The notes beneath the pieces are model-generated. The model saw only the letters and a list, made by a program, of their open reading frames with translations. It did not search any database and was not told the origin of the DNA. Both the position numbers and the translations under genes were made by a program. 64,000 bases of DNA from Toxotes chatareus (lineage: Eukaryota > Chordata > Actinopteri > Toxotidae), in assembly GCA_016801885.1 (NCBI GenBank), contig CM028889.1, positions 6,611,501 through 6,675,500 of the forward strand, in the 5' to 3' direction. Every line of letters begins with the position of its first letter. Positions within the stretch are counted from its first letter, which is position 1. Positions 32,561 to 46,209 of this stretch are shown in pieces.

Positions 32561-34718
32561 TGCGCTGTCTTGTGCAGCCGCGCTCCTGATTGGAAATTTG
32601 GTATCATGCTTTTAATGTGAAAGCCCTGTTAGATGGAAGTGGGAGCAGGATTATTAGACTGGGTGCAGTTCCTTTTTTGGGATTTGGATTAAACCCAAGT
32701 AAAGTAAGTAAAGTAATTCTTGTCCAGTAATAATGATTCTGATGGAAAACATAAATTAAAAAAGTCCAGAAAACAGGACAATAAATTCCACAGTTTGATA
32801 TCTTAACAACACTCACATGAATCCTTTTTAATCTCTATGCCTGCTAAACTGAGACCTTCAATACTTTTGGGACTCTGAAGGGGCTGAGATTATTTCATGG
32901 TGAAGTCTCCAGGGTTATTTTGGTCTGGGGTTCAGGACTAAACATTTTTAACAGAAGGCCTGTAGATGTGGAAGTTTCTGCTCTGGTTTTCAATTTGCGG
33001 ATTAAAAAAGTGTATCTTAACAAACACCTCACCTGATTTTTGTTGAGTTTGGGTAACTGTGAGTTTTGGCCATTTGTTGAGACAGTGACACAGTTTTTAC
33101 TCTGTAAAACTTTTCAACGACGCATCATCAGCATCTCCAGATACTGTTTGTTTATAATTCTGCAGGAAAGACTTCATCCACAAACAAGCCAAGAAACTCA
33201 AATTAAGACATGCAATGAAGAACTTTAAACACTGTTAGGCTGCATAACTGTCCCACACACGATGATTCATTATGCATAGAGGCCCAGATTTCTTTTTAGA
33301 GAATTAATAAATGCATCATGTTTGAATTATTAAACAGGGACAGGACCTGTGTGTCTAAGCTGATTAGCTATTTACACCACTGATGTGGAAGTTAGGTAAA
33401 TAAACTGTGTCGTCCCATAGTCGTCTCCATCTTTGGATTCTTCCTCTGTCGTATTCCTGAAGGGCTTTAACTCATCTCCACAAATCAAAAAAACAAAAAA
33501 CAAACAAAAAAAAAAAACACAAGGCCAGTGACACATGGAGGCGCCGAGAGGAAGACCAGGATTTCCCAGAATTAGGACAAACACAGATGAATTAAACATC
33601 AGAGCAACTTGGGCTCCTGAATTCCTGCCACCGCCGTCTCTCTGTGTTTGCTTCTATAAAAACAGACAATCTATCAAACAGAGGGAGGACACATAAGGGC
33701 CTGTCTACGCTGAAGACAAAGATTTAAGAGAATTTAAAAGGAAAAAAAATGCTAAAGCTGGCAAGGACATGAGCTCCATCTAAACAGGAAGTTTGCAGGC
33801 AGGACTAAGTGGGAGTCTATCTCCTGTCATCGCAGGAGTGAGTCAACGCAAAGATATAAAAGACAGGATATGCCCAGAACAAATGAAGAGAGAAAACAGT
33901 CACATTAATCTTAAACAAAGACACAAAATCACACAAGACAAAACAAGAAAGTCATGATTAGGTCTATTTCCAGTTTTTTCTTTAAAAAGATTACAGGAGT
34001 TATTACATCCCCACTTTATAAAAGATACATTAGGAAAATAAAAGGCAAAATCACTGATTCATTTTGATTTTCGTAGCATATTTTCATTACATAAAAAAAT
34101 TGGAGAATTTACTTAAATGTAGCAGTTTAAAGATATAAATGGATATAAAGTCCCAGGTTTGCGGTTATGGTCCATTTGTGCCTTGTTCTCCAAAATCCTT
34201 CATGTGCAGCATTTAGCTTCCTTCATTCATCACAATTACTGAAATTAAGTCAACAGCAATTAAAAACAAAACAAAACAAAATAAGATTCAACAACACAAA
34301 AAATGGAAAGCAAGATCATTTTTTCTTTCATCAGATTCTGAGGCAGCTACATAACAGTTTGCTATAACTAGATTCTATGCCTGAATGTTAAAATTAATCA
34401 AATTTCCTTCATTTGTTAGAGCAAGAACCAATTTGCATATTCACAGATATTGTAAAAAGAGCAATAGAATATTTCCATAAAATATACACCATCATCAGAA
34501 AATACAAAATAAATCCAGTTTAGTGGTTTTTATAAAGTAAAATGATAACTTCATGAAGCTGCTGTGACTGACTTTTTAAATGCCTTCAGCTTTTCAATGA
34601 CACTTTTGCTAAAAGATAAGAAACCAGTCTTTTTGCAGACAGTCAGATGCCACTGAGCGACTGTGCAGCATCTCATTGCATTCACTGGCTAAACACAAGC
34701 AGCTGGTATAAGTCTGAT

Positions 34719-34770
<52 letters not shown>

Positions 34771-37579
34771 CAGTCAGGTAAAATCTTCTTCTATACCTGG
34801 TCCATCCAGGTGTGTAGCAGTTATCTGTGAGTTGAGTGACGCATTGGCTCAAAATATCTTTCAGCATAAGAAAATAAACAGATTACTAAGTACAACACCT
34901 TTTTTTAGTTCTGGAGGTCATGAAAAAACATTTTCTCACTTAGCTTCTTAGTGTAAAAGATGTGGTCGAACATGAACACAACATTTTCTGTTGAGGTTCA
35001 GATCATTTCGGCCCTTTCACATGAGAGACTTCTGTAGTTGTGATTCTCTGTGCTTTTCTCTCTGGTTTAAAGTTTAAAGGGCAGAGCTCGACTGAAAAGT
35101 TTTTTCCAAACTTTAAGCTGATTGGTGCACATTTAGTCCTGAATGTTTGATGTTAAAGAGACAAACAAAAAGAATTTGAAAAGAGGTTTTCAGGGGTAGT
35201 TAGTGATGTTCAAGTTAAATTAAATTTAAAACAAAAACATGAGTGAAGTCTCCCTCACTCATTATGAAACCCTGCAAATTCTTTTGTTCTGGAGATAAAA
35301 AAAAATAATCCACAGCTGAAACATCCCAGCACAGTAAAATGGAGATAAATTCTGATCAAAGCACTGAAAAATCATATATAAAAAAGTCGACAGCAGCAAG
35401 TGCTTCCACCAACAATGTCCCAAAGACAAAAGTTTTTTTTTTTCATTTTGTTAAGAAAACAGCAAAAACTGTCCACAAAAACAGTGTGTACGCTGCTAAA
35501 TAGAACAAACTGAGATAATTATTATTATAATAATTTCTTGTAATTTGAGTGAACTGACAGATGTATTTGGCTTGTGGGAGAACTCAGACATTAGTTAGAG
35601 CTATAAAATAAATGGGGATCTGTCCGAACAGTTGTAGTGTGTAAGACAAAGTCAGTGAGACAGGGAGAGAAACAAAGCTTCCTTTCTCCAACACCGTCCA
35701 GCTCCACATTCCTGTCATTCTGCTGGGCACGACCTGACCGCAACTACAGCTGGCTCTGTGTCCGTCTCAGGCTCTTCTGGGATTTTCTTTTTCTTTTTTT
35801 GCTATTTTCTGAGGTCAGGAAATCCCTACAAAGACACAGTGGTCATTTAAAAAGGCCACAGGTCATTTTCCGGTCTGAGTTTGGCATCTGTGCGTGCACT
35901 TTCCAAATGCCTCTAAAGCCAAACTTAGTCCAGTCGCACAGATCAACCAGAACAGATGCTCGGATGATAGTGTCATAAAAATACTGATTTTCACTTTGTT
36001 TGTGCTGAAACAGCCACTGCAGATGGATCGTGCTCCTCCTACAGCCGACACACAGATGAGGCTGAAACAGACTGGTTGAAGATCCAGTGTTTGAAAAGCC
36101 GGTTATTTTCTGTTGATGTCAGCTCACCTTTAACCAGCGCAACCCACCTGACCCAGTCTCTCTGTGGTGAGTCAGAGTAGTCAGGAGATTTAAAACAAGG
36201 ACGTGACTATTACTATTAAAAGGTTATAAATGCTTTGACTTTGGTTTTCAATTTTTCATGAGTAGATGAAGTGAAAATAAAGGAGAAAAAGTCTCTTCTG
36301 TATGAATTATTGCTTCTCTTTACGCTCAGACAGCTCTCTAAAAACAACACGACAAAGACAACCTGTCCAACTGAGCCGCTAATTTGTGTCTTTGGTCTGT
36401 CACTTAATGATCTGCTTGAATAAAATACACCCCTTTCATCTCTTTCTGATGACAATGAATTGTCTTTCCTCTCCTTTGCTCAAAAACAACTTTTCACCAA
36501 ACCCCCCTCTACATGTTGCCTGTCCATCTGCTCATCCTGGCGCTGTTACTGGGGGTAATAAAAATCCTCTTTCAGTTCAGTCAGTTCACAAAGATGATTT
36601 TTTTTTTTTAAATTAGCAGCCAACAACTGGAAGTCGTTATCATCCTGTGTCATATTTATGTAACCTGGATCAAGACCTACAAACTATTAAATTTTGTTTG
36701 AAGTAGCTGATCAAAGGTGAACTAACGACAGTGGAAAACTGCCACATACCACAATTTTTTTAGAATAAAGAGCCAATTAACTGCTTTTCAGAAGTCCTCA
36801 TGATTGAAAAAGTGGGTCTGTGTCTTGATGCCAGAGGACACTGTTCAGCAGTTCGGAGGGTCTTCTGGTGGAGGTGATTCAGAACAAACTTTGCAGAAAC
36901 AAAAAAGGAAAAGTGGGTTGAAACTGCTAAATTGTTTACGTTGGGATTTCCAAAAAGTTCCAAAAAAACTTTCCAATGATGATCACAAATTAATCTTTGA
37001 GATTTCCAGATTTCAATTTTAAAAAGTAATTTTTCAGGGTCACTGACAAGTTTTGTTAGTGCTGCTGCAACTGGAAGCGAGATAAAAGATGATTTAATAT
37101 GGATGAAGCTGAGGGTCAAAGGGCTTCCAGCCCTGAATTAACTACAGCAGAAATGGCTGCTTGACATTTTGTACTGACTGAACTGAAAGTGAACTCCCCC
37201 CAAACCTCGGCCTTCTCCCTCCAACACATCCACATTCGTTCATTCTCTCTCACTCGTTTCTTTCTTGTCTTGAGTCTGTATTCGGTTTTCAAGCAATTTC
37301 CGTTCATCCTTTCATACTGAAATTTATAGGTTGTTGGTATCAGTTGCCATTTCTAACTGGTGTCACTGTAGCAGCTTTTGTGTTAAATGAATTTGACTAA
37401 CATGTAAGGAAATGTCTCTTTGTATAGACTGAAAATGTGACGGTGTTGCAATTAATTGCGTGGTGATATAATATCTTAACACTGATAAACAATGGATTTA
37501 CAGTTTCATGGAAAACTTGAATCAGTATGAAATTAAAATCTGAACTTTCACTGCACTAAAATGAAGGCCCAAGTTTACC
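32561..37579. other. intergenic, no gene seen
   Basis: AT-rich sequence with a (TG)25 microsatellite at 34720-34769 and short frames without splice context or recognisable domains (for example 35637-35978 and 36760-37119). Confidence 0.5.
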
Positions 37580-37599
37580 CAATGCTGCCCAGTCTTGTT

Positions 37600-37605
37600 T
37601 TTATT
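37600..37605 (-). terminator. nos1ap: candidate polyadenylation signal for the long nos1ap 3' end
   Basis: TTTATT on the plus strand is AATAAA on the minus strand, about 355 bp past the stop codon at 37959. No nearer signal was noticed. Confidence 0.4.
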
Positions 37606-37958
37606 CATTAATGAGTATGACTGACCCTAGATCAGCCACGCTGGAGGGCCAGATGTTATCATCACGACCTTTGAACTCATCCACACTTGTGAAAAGCTGC
37701 TAAAAAGTTAAGAAGCGACAGATCAGGTCCCCGCCCTGGCTCCTGGAAGAACTTCCTCCCTTTTCCTAAAGCAAAGCCAGGAGCAGGGTGAGTTATATAT
37801 TTAAAACGTGGCAGTGAATGTTTGATCCACACTTCTTACTGCTGTCTGTTTGAATTACTGCCACAGACATTTGCAGCCTCTCGAGTAGAAATAAAGAAAA
37901 AAAGTTCCAAACTTTTTGAATCATACTTGAACTGGCATCTGGACCTGGGCTCTGCTTG

Positions 37959-38631
37959 TTACTCAAAGGACAGCAGGTCTGGGTGGGGCTCTGTGTCTTC
38001 GGTGCTCACTGCGGTGCCTTTACTGCAGGGGGCGCCATTCCCCAGCAGGACCTCCTCACCCAGGCTGATGCGGCAGGGAGTCTTCCCCAAGCAGGGAGTG
38101 GAGGAAAGCCGGGAGTCCGGTCCTGATGCCTTCTGCCAGATGTCGCAAGGTTTGGCTCTGGGCTCCAGCAGAGGGGGATCTTTATTGATGAGGTCTGGTA
38201 CAGAGAGCTGGAGCTGGGGCTGATGCTCCTCCATGTCTCCTTCAGTGCTCCTGTCTTCCAGGTCACCTTCTTCTCCACCTATATCTCCATCCCCCTTGCT
38301 GTTGCTCTCTGTTGTCTCTGAATGAGCAGCGACTTTCTTCTCAGCGTCACCCAGTGGCAATGTGACGTCCGTCGACCCCTCTTCAACCTTCTCGACCTGC
38401 TGCTGCTGCAGCTGCTGCTCCTCACTGGACCTCAGCTCCTCCTTGGCAACAAGGGGTGTCTTTTCGGGGGAGGAGAGGAATGAGGAAGAGTCCCCAGCGT
38501 CCGGAGAGGAGACCACAGGGTCAGAGGAGATCATCATGTCCTGGGTGGTCTTCAGTGCTCGAGGGAGACGTTTCTTCCCCGATGGCGGAGGTGGGTCCAG
38601 CCGAGGGAACGAGTCGAAGGAGGAGATGTGG
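37959..38631 (-). CDS. nos1ap: terminal exon of the C1orf226-like module of nos1ap
   Basis: The acceptor cttccag|C at 38631 accepts phase 2 from the 125-nt exon at 41688-41812, giving N-S-H-I-S-S. The exon encodes about 224 residues ending HPDLLSFE and a stop at 37959. The segments SFDSFPRLDPPPPSGKKRLP and RALKTTQDMMISS, and the C-terminal HPDLLSFE, match human C1orf226 as I remember it. That gene lies next to NOS1AP on human chromosome 1. The middle is rich in Gln, Glu and Ser and poorly conserved in type. SVPDLINKD is another shared piece. The function of this module is not established to my knowledge. Confidence 0.85.
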
Positions 38632-41600
38632 CTGGAAGAGACAAGAGGAAAGTTTGTGGTCATCACAGGTGAAGTTAAGCCAGTATGGTACTTTCAGTTT
38701 TAACAAACAGTATCAAGTTTTATGCTATAATAACCTATTAAACTGTTAAACCCGAGTTTACTGTTTTGATAGAGGCAAGCACAACTGATGTCCAGCTGTT
38801 TCATTAGACCAGAGGTTTTCAAACTGTGGGGTGCGCCTCCCAAGGTGGGCACGGGATGGTTGGGTGCAAAGGGAGAGACATCAGGAATACGCTGGTGTGC
38901 AGAGAACAATGGGAAGTAGTTACTGTAGTTTGATCCACTCATATGGCCCATTTATCAACACTGTCAACAGCTGTGACACAAGGCTCACGGAGGCAGTTAA
39001 AGCAGGTTTAAAACCCTTAGTGACTCAATTTGTATTAAAATTCAGAGATGATCTATGGTGATGACAACAACGAGAGAAAAAACCACACAGAAAATAAGCC
39101 ACATGATGCAACTTCACTGAGTTGTTTGGATTGTGTTGATGTGTGAGAGAAACAGAATTATTGCTCTTCTCCTGTCAAACTTTTATGACTCAACCATGCT
39201 AAGAAAACAAAACAAAAAAAAACCCCACACACATCAGAGATGTTTTGTCAATGTCAGTGTGTTTTGGGAACGAAGGAAAATGCTAAGAATAATAATGAGT
39301 CGAGTTCAATTTCTGAAGAAAGTACACGTAATATTTGCAAGATGCTGAAGCTACACACAGACACATACACTGACATTAAGACTCGATTCCTCTAGTCTGC
39401 AACGACTACATGAAGCTTGTGATATAGATTCCATGTACAGTCAGGAAGTCTATAAATAAACTATGGAAGAAATGAATTGTGTAAAAAAATTCAATTACAT
39501 TTTTTACAGAGTTCTTTAAAGTTTTTATGCTGATTTAGCACCACCCGTAGGAGAACTGGCATCAGATTCAGCAGGATGCCTCTGACCATTATGCCTGCAC
39601 ACGTCCTCCAATCAAAGTGTGTTACTGTAAGAGATGGACAGAGTGTATATGGAAGAGGGTAGAGAGCACCAGCAGGATCTTAAATCTACTTTCACTCCAG
39701 ATAATGGCTCCTCAATGTGTGCATTGAAAGTGTTTACAAAAACATCCTAATTTCTCAAGCTGTTCACTACAGTGACAGAAAATTACCATGGTATCTATTT
39801 CCCATGGTGATAAAAAAAGAACTTGTTATTACCGCTGCATGATCTTTTACTGGAGCTGACAGGGACACACACAAAGACAATTTAGTTCAGTAAACACTGC
39901 GGTGAGAATATAAAGAGCACAGATACCTTCTTTTTTTTTTTTTTAAATCAAGGAATTGAAAACTAGAAATATTTAGAACTTGTAGGCTGATGTGTCTCTA
40001 GAGAACATCACCAACAACCTAAATACAAAAACCTAATCAGATAAATCATGAATAAAGAGGTCACGCTCTTTTTATTTTCACGGGCAAACTGAAAGAAAAC
40101 GGCTGAACATTTTGGTCTTGATTCCACCTCTCACCTCATCTCATGCCTTCATGTTTCCACAATGAGGAGTCAGTAAAAAAAAAAAAGCACTTTAAAACTT
40201 TACCGATCATCACTGGTCAATTAAACTAAATATATTCACAGCCCAGTCAATGGAGACAAGTGAGAGCAGGGCTGCTGAAAAATGACTTTTGCTCAACTGA
40301 GCTTCAGCTGGAGAGACACACTCCGACACACAGAAACAACCTGAAAGGTACACGCGTGTGTGTTTGTGTGTGTAGAGCTGAGAGATACCGCCTATAAATA
40401 ATACTGCAACATTTTTTTAGGATATATCACAATACATGACATACAGTGTATCTCACAGCTCATAAATTCTCAGTTTAACACTTTATAATCAGGCCACTGT
40501 GACAAACCACTCTGCAGAACAATAACAGCCACATCACAGGAGTGTGTGTGTTGGTTGTTTGTGTGTGTGTGTTATTTAACAGGTTTTTCAGTAATGTGAA
40601 CATTAAAATGTGAAATCAGTGGAAGAGACAAACATCTAGAAGCAGCTGTGTTAATCACAAGTTTAATGAATCTTAAAAGAGGAGAGTTTGCCACAGCGAC
40701 ACCTGGACCTCTGCCTCTGTGGTTCACACAATATACAAAAATTTTTCATTATACTAAAGTGACCAGTTGCCACATACATCCTACACAAAATGTGCACTTT
40801 ATTTTCTTTTAAAATGTGTTTCTCAGAGTTTTAATGTTTTATGTTCTTATGTAGACAGGCGCTGCAGGGACGATCAGAATCCTCATACTTGCGTGACTGC
40901 TCTCAAATTCAGATAACTGTTGTTTGTTTAGCATCTTCCTTGTGATACACAAACCACTGCCAGGTGACGGATTCAGTGCTGTTTCTATTCTGAACCAATT
41001 TTTCAGCTCAACACATATAAACTCACTTTGGTGCTTTAATGCTTCTCTCCAGGCTCTTTCCCTGTTCCCTCCAGATACAGTAAGAAATGTCTCACCTAAA
41101 TACGTCACACACACACACACACCCAGGAGAGTAGGGTGGATGGGCGGGTGAGTGTGCGTTACGTATTTATGTGAGCTTTTTTTTTTCTTTTTTGTCTGTG
41201 AGAGAGAGAGAAGCAAAACACCAAAGTGAGTCTCAGTGGCTTAAAAAATTGTGACCGTTTGTCTTCAGTGTAGTCGTTTACTACATCCCACTTAGAACAA
41301 GCTGCACTACATTGAGTATATTTGAGATATCACCCCCCAACCAAAGTAATGAATACAAAATTAAAAGTCATTTCCATTTTGACTGTATAAGAAGTTGAAA
41401 AGTTCAGTTTTATTCTGTTTCAGACGTCTCACGGGCGCCTTTGATGTGTCATCACTAATTCAAAACCGCACTTCACAGGAAAAATCTTAAATAATTCACC
41501 TTTTCTGACCCAATGCCTAATTTACTGTGACAGACATTTCTTTCAGCAGAGGTAATTTAATATTTTTGCCTACAATGAGATAATGTGTTTCAGAGCTTCT

Positions 41601-41687
41601 ATCATTAAGTTGAATATGCAGCCTTGGAGCGTTTTGTGATTTTCACATATTCATCCTATGGCCATGTTTGAATCACTTTCCTCCTAC
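38632..41687 (-). other. nos1ap: nos1ap intron
   Basis: No extra exon is supported. It contains the hAT end at 38820 and a short AC tract at 41108-41121. Confidence 0.6.
38820..39060. mobile_element. hAT (Charlie-like) 5' end in a nos1ap intron
   Basis: CAGAGGTTTTCAAACTGTGG at 38820 followed by GGTGCGCCTCCC is the typical start of Charlie-type hAT elements. The other end was not found nearby. A frame over 38831-39061 may be a remnant. The length is a guess. Confidence 0.45.
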
Positions 41688-41812
41688 CTGTTGGCAGTAG
41701 TGTGGTTGAGTTGGTCCATGCAGCTCCACACGGCACCAACGTTTTTGTTGACCTCAGTCACGCCGATGTCTCCGTGATGGCTGGGCTCCTTTCGCCTTAA
41801 CAAGTCATTGAC
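41688..41812 (-). CDS. nos1ap: second exon of the C1orf226-like module of nos1ap
   Basis: A 125-nt exon with acceptor cttccag|GTC at 41812 and donor ACAG|GTAGGA at 41688. It starts in phase 0 and encodes VNDLLRRKEP, then GDIGVTEVNKNVGAVW and CMDQLNHTT. It ends in phase 2, matching the terminal exon. The VNDLLRRKEP and GVTE.NK motifs are the most conserved part of the module. The acceptor pyrimidine tract is itself a (CCTT)n microsatellite (41815-41853), so repeat-length variation could affect splicing. Confidence 0.85.
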
Positions 41813-41814
41813 CT

Positions 41815-41853
41815 GGAAGGAAGGAAGGAAGGAAAGAGGAAGGAAGGAAGGAA
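41815..41853. repeat. (GGAA)n microsatellite at a splice acceptor
   Basis: GGAA repeats with two interruptions. On the transcribed (minus) strand this is the pyrimidine tract of the 41812 acceptor. Confidence 0.9.
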
Positions 41854-42020
41854 GGCAGACTTAAGTTATGTGGTGACTTCTCAGTCAGATATTTATCTGT
41901 GCAGTTAATGTAACAATAACATAATTTATGTTTTCTAACTACGTTCTTTTTAATAGAAGTTAAAGGGATAAAGAACTTTCAGTTTGTACATTAGGATCCT
42001 TCTGTTTGTGTCATACTAAC

Positions 42021-42217
42021 CTTTGCCCCAACAGCCTTGCCCAGGTTAAAAGCATTTTTCAGCCTCTGTTGGCCTCCGGAGGATGGAGAATCAACGGAGC
42101 TGGAGCCCAGATTAGGATTAGCTGATGCTAGTGAGCGTCGGGCCGAGGGCTGACCTGGCCTGGAAATCTGCGGACTCTGCTGCTGGGCAATGGAGTTCTC
42201 AAACATACTTTGATCAA
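42021..42217 (-). CDS. nos1ap: first exon of the C1orf226-like module of nos1ap
   Basis: A 197-nt exon with acceptor tttccccag|TT at 42217 and donor GCAAAG|GTTAGT after 42021. It needs one base from the preceding exon, the same phase as the EIAV exon at 62229, so both are alternative continuations of the same upstream nos1ap exon. Residues: (x)DQSMFENSIAQQQ, then a Ser/Pro-rich stretch and LKNAFNLGKAVGAK. The ATG at 42206-42204 (MFEN) corresponds to the start of the human stand-alone C1orf226 protein, so an independent start (about 327 aa in total) is also possible. Confidence 0.82.
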
Positions 42218-44228
42218 CTGGGGAAAAGAGAGAGGACGGGGGCAGAAAGATAAATAGGTAAATACACAGCAGGATAGAACAGAAGGTGTGGATGCATCTG
42301 TGGCTGCAAAGCTGCAGACCCTTCAAGAATTAGACAACACCAATGAGATGTTTGCCCAGCTGATTTTGCTCAGCTCTTGAAGGGAAAAGAAATGAATATT
42401 CCACTGCAAGAACGCTGTATCTTCAGCATGTTCCAGTTACTCTTTTTCTCCACAGCATTGCTAAATATGTTGTCCTAACACCTGTTATAGCTCTGAAACT
42501 CTGCTGGATATAGCATATTTAGCAATCTCAGGCAAAACAATGATTGTTTGGAACATACTAAACATATGGAGCAACAGCTGGGAAGTGCATTACACTGAAA
42601 AGTTTGAGTCCACTGTAACTGCTGCGAATCCAAGCTGACTAAGAAGTAAACTACAAACTTTTTAAGGCCTCCTTTAGAGCCTAAGGAAACCGACAAAAGT
42701 TCAAAACAGTTCACCTTCGTTAAGGCTCAGCAGGGAGAAGCAGCCAAGGGCTAAAAATAAGCAAAGTAAAGGCGTGGGCAGCATAATACACAATATGGAA
42801 GGGGGTGAGTGGAAGTGGACTGGTACAACTAAGAGCTGATCAGGGAAGTGGGAACAGGTCTGTGGGTGAGCAGGGAAGAGTCAGGTGGGTGAAAGGCAGG
42901 AAAGCCGAGGTTACAGCAGAGAGAGAGAGAGGGCGTGGCAGGCTGGAAAATGACAGGAGAGTGAGTAACGTGGAAAACGCAGGCAGATAATGAATGAATG
43001 CATGAATAAAGTGTTACTCTGATGTTGCATCATCAGAAAAAGATTCAAGGGGATCATCATGAGAATGCACAGGACATATGGGGTCCAGATGGCAGAGCAG
43101 TAACACTGTATATTACACATTAATAAGTAAACCAAAATGTAAAGCAACTACAGTGGCACATGCACACAAACCAATGAAAACGAAGCAGAAAAGGATCAAA
43201 ATGCAGGATCAGATACAGCAAAACATAAAAGGGAGCTCAGGTGGTTCTCAGTCCACTTAAGACAGAAGTTCTTACCTCTTGGAGAGAAATGTTTCTCGGA
43301 AGGCATTTAATGAGACATAGGAGAATCAGATTTTAGATCATTTTACCTCTAAAGAAGCAGATTATTGAACTGTTTTTGCTTTGTCACAAAAATGAAGCTG
43401 ATTCATGATTCATGGACATATTTGAATGGTCCACTGCCTTGCTCAGATACACGGAGAGAAAATATCACCATTTGGAATTAATTGGAGGATAAAAAAAAAA
43501 AAGGTAACCTTGACTTCACTCTGCATACGAGGATTTCACTTACTGTCCCAATCAAGAAATTTACAAAAGAACATTAGCCAGATGCCAGAGGAAATGTGAT
43601 CCAGTGTTATGAATCAACGTGATACAGAGTCCATTTAGAGGAACTTCAAGGAGACAGAGATAAGAGAAGAACCCAGAGAAAGATATACGTTTACTTTACA
43701 GCATAAAGAAGTCATCAAATCACAGATCAATTACTACAGCAGGGAGGTGAAGTGACTAACTGTATAGCTCTGATAAGGAGAACTCATTTTGGACAGCATA
43801 AAGCCTACATCACTTTACCCTTGCCCATTCAGAGCCGTGATTTAAAAAGATTCCTAATTTACATGTTTCGAGTCTTTGTTCTGGCCAAGGTCATTCAAGT
43901 ATACTGACCGTACGTCAAGGTCATCAAGTGATCTCAGGATCGATAGTGTCACATTGCACAGGGCTATAAAAATATCCCCATTGATCCCACCAGACAATGA
44001 GGCCATGTATTCCTCCCACTTTAACTCCTAATGGAGAGGTAATGGATGGACTCGTAATGCAGTAAGCCCTGCAGAGGGCTTTGTGAAGGGCAGAGAGAGG
44101 CAAGATGTTTTTGTAACATGCTGTGCTTTGTAAAATGTACAATTCAAAACATGTTTAATATTTTACAGGTTTTTTTTTTCTCAACAGATCTAGAAAGTCA
44201 TGCTGCTGAAAAGGTGAAACCTGCAGTT

Positions 44229-44267
44229 TGTAAATGAGCCCAGGTGTCTGGGTCTGGCTCATTTACA
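44229..44267. repeat. 12-bp stem hairpin
   Basis: TGTAAATGAGCC (44229-44240) and GGCTCATTTACA (44256-44267) are exact complements around a 15-nt loop. Confidence 0.5.
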
Positions 44268-46099
44268 CACACACATGTGATTTATAATCACTATTTATGA
44301 CCACGTCTCGGCTGGACTGTCCCAGAGCCAGCTCTGAAACTCATTGCTCTTTGGCAACAACAGCTCAAAGGTTGTTGAATACAGTTGCTGTAAGCTAATG
44401 GCAGTATATGTCCAGTTTATTCCAGCTAAAGTGAGTTGCAGGGCAAAGAGCTGACGACAGAAACATACCAAAACAACAGACCAATTACACAGAAGGAAGA
44501 TTTGTTTGAGTGACTGAGGTTATATTACGTTATATTATTTGTTGTCATTTCTTTAATTGCAAGTGAAATTAATTCCAAATGCTACATTTCAGTGTTTTCT
44601 GTTCTTCTATCTGGGATAAGATTGCTGACCCTGCCTGAGTCTTGTGCATTCAGGGAGCTGATTTAAAGTCTGTCTACAAATTATCAGCTGTATGAGAGGT
44701 GGTCACTGCCAAGTGTGGAGCACAGCACAGTGCCAGGGCAAACTGTGGCAGAGGCTGTCATCAGCCTGTACTGGGTAGAAGGACAGTATTGAGAAATTTG
44801 TTAAACAAAACAAAGTGTAACACAGTGAAGGGGGAATGTGGGTGGGTGAGTGACTCTGAGATTGAAAATGAGACATATTCTCTGTAACAGTGGCCTATGG
44901 TGCTTGTCATAGTTGAGGAGTTAAGGAAAGATGAAAAAGAAAGCAGAGAAGAAGAATAGAGAAGAGAAAGCATATATATCCAACAGCAATATGTTCCGTT
45001 TACTGCTGTGTGCAGTCATGTAGGAGTTTGAGTTTGACACAAAAGAAGGCACAGACAATTATCCCTCTGCGAAGAAGACACGTAAAAAAGATCAAGAAGG
45101 TTTTGCATGCACGAATGTTGACATGTGAAGGAGAAGGAGACTGAGCTTCTCGTTCATTACGGGTTGTTTTCAGGTTACACTGTGCACAGCTGTCATCTCG
45201 CTGGTTGCATATTGAAATGACAAACAAGGTCAAATGCAACGGCAAAGGTAACTGTTGCATTTGGTGTAGTAGACAATAGCTCACACACCTGGAGAAGGAT
45301 TAAATGTAAAAAGCTTTAGGAAGTTGCCTGGAAATAAGTTAAGGAATCAAAACTGGTGCAAAGGTCACATGTAAAGAGCAAAAACATTCAACAACATCTC
45401 TTTGCATCTATTCTCTCTATAAAAGTGAAACAACATGCAGAGGAATAAACAAGCACAGGGAAATCAGCAATGTGGGTTTCCATATACAGATGAAGCTCTT
45501 CAGTCTATCATAATACCAGGTGAACACCCTGCTTTCTCTCTCTCTCTCTCTCTCTCTCAGCAGGTTGAATCATCATACTGCTGTTTCAACACCCACAAAT
45601 TGAAAGATCTAATATTTGTGAGCCCTGTTTCCTCCTGACAGAAAGCTCATTCTCCGCTGTTTAAAACACGCTTTGTTCAATTTGTCACTTTCCGTGCTGA
45701 GATTTCCCACAATTGTTTGTATCTCACAAGCGAGAATTTAATTTGGGCAAACAGTTGATCTGTGTCTTACCAATTAGTGGAGGTGGGACAGTTTCTGTGA
45801 CTGTTCACTATTTGTGCTCACACAAATTACGGTCACACATGCAGTTTTAAACCAGGTAATTATTATGAACAAAAACAAGTTTTAACCTAATGAAAGGCTG
45901 TTAAAACAAATAATGCAGCACTGTGTCCCATATTCATTCTATACACAAACTCTACCCATGTTCTGTGTGTGCAGTGTGTTTAAAAAAATGACAAAATGAA
46001 GCACAGTTACAAATGCCAACAAGCAAACTAAACAGATACAGGACAGCTAGACCCAGCTTCACAAAAGAAGGAATAAAGTGAGTTGGTCAAACAACAATA

Positions 46100-46209
46100 A
46101 CTAACTTTCTGCACAGCATCTTTGCCTCAGGTCTCTTCTTCTATGCCCCCCCTCTTCAACTTTCCTGCACCCTCACGGAGACGTGTACCCCACAGTTTGA
46201 AAACCTCTG
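46100..46209. mobile_element. hAT (Charlie-like) terminal sequence, opposite orientation to 38820
   Basis: 'gtaccccacagtttgaaaacctctg' is the complement of CAGAGGTTTTCAAACTGTGG plus a GGTAC extension. The 8-bp flank (tactggag) differs from that of the end at 38820 (cattagac), so the two ends do not look like one insertion. The left limit is unknown. Confidence 0.45.

Noticed and set aside
38820..46209. A single 7.4-kb hAT transposon carrying nos1ap exons
   Set aside because: The 8-bp flanks differ (cattagac versus tactggag) and no transposase is seen between the ends.
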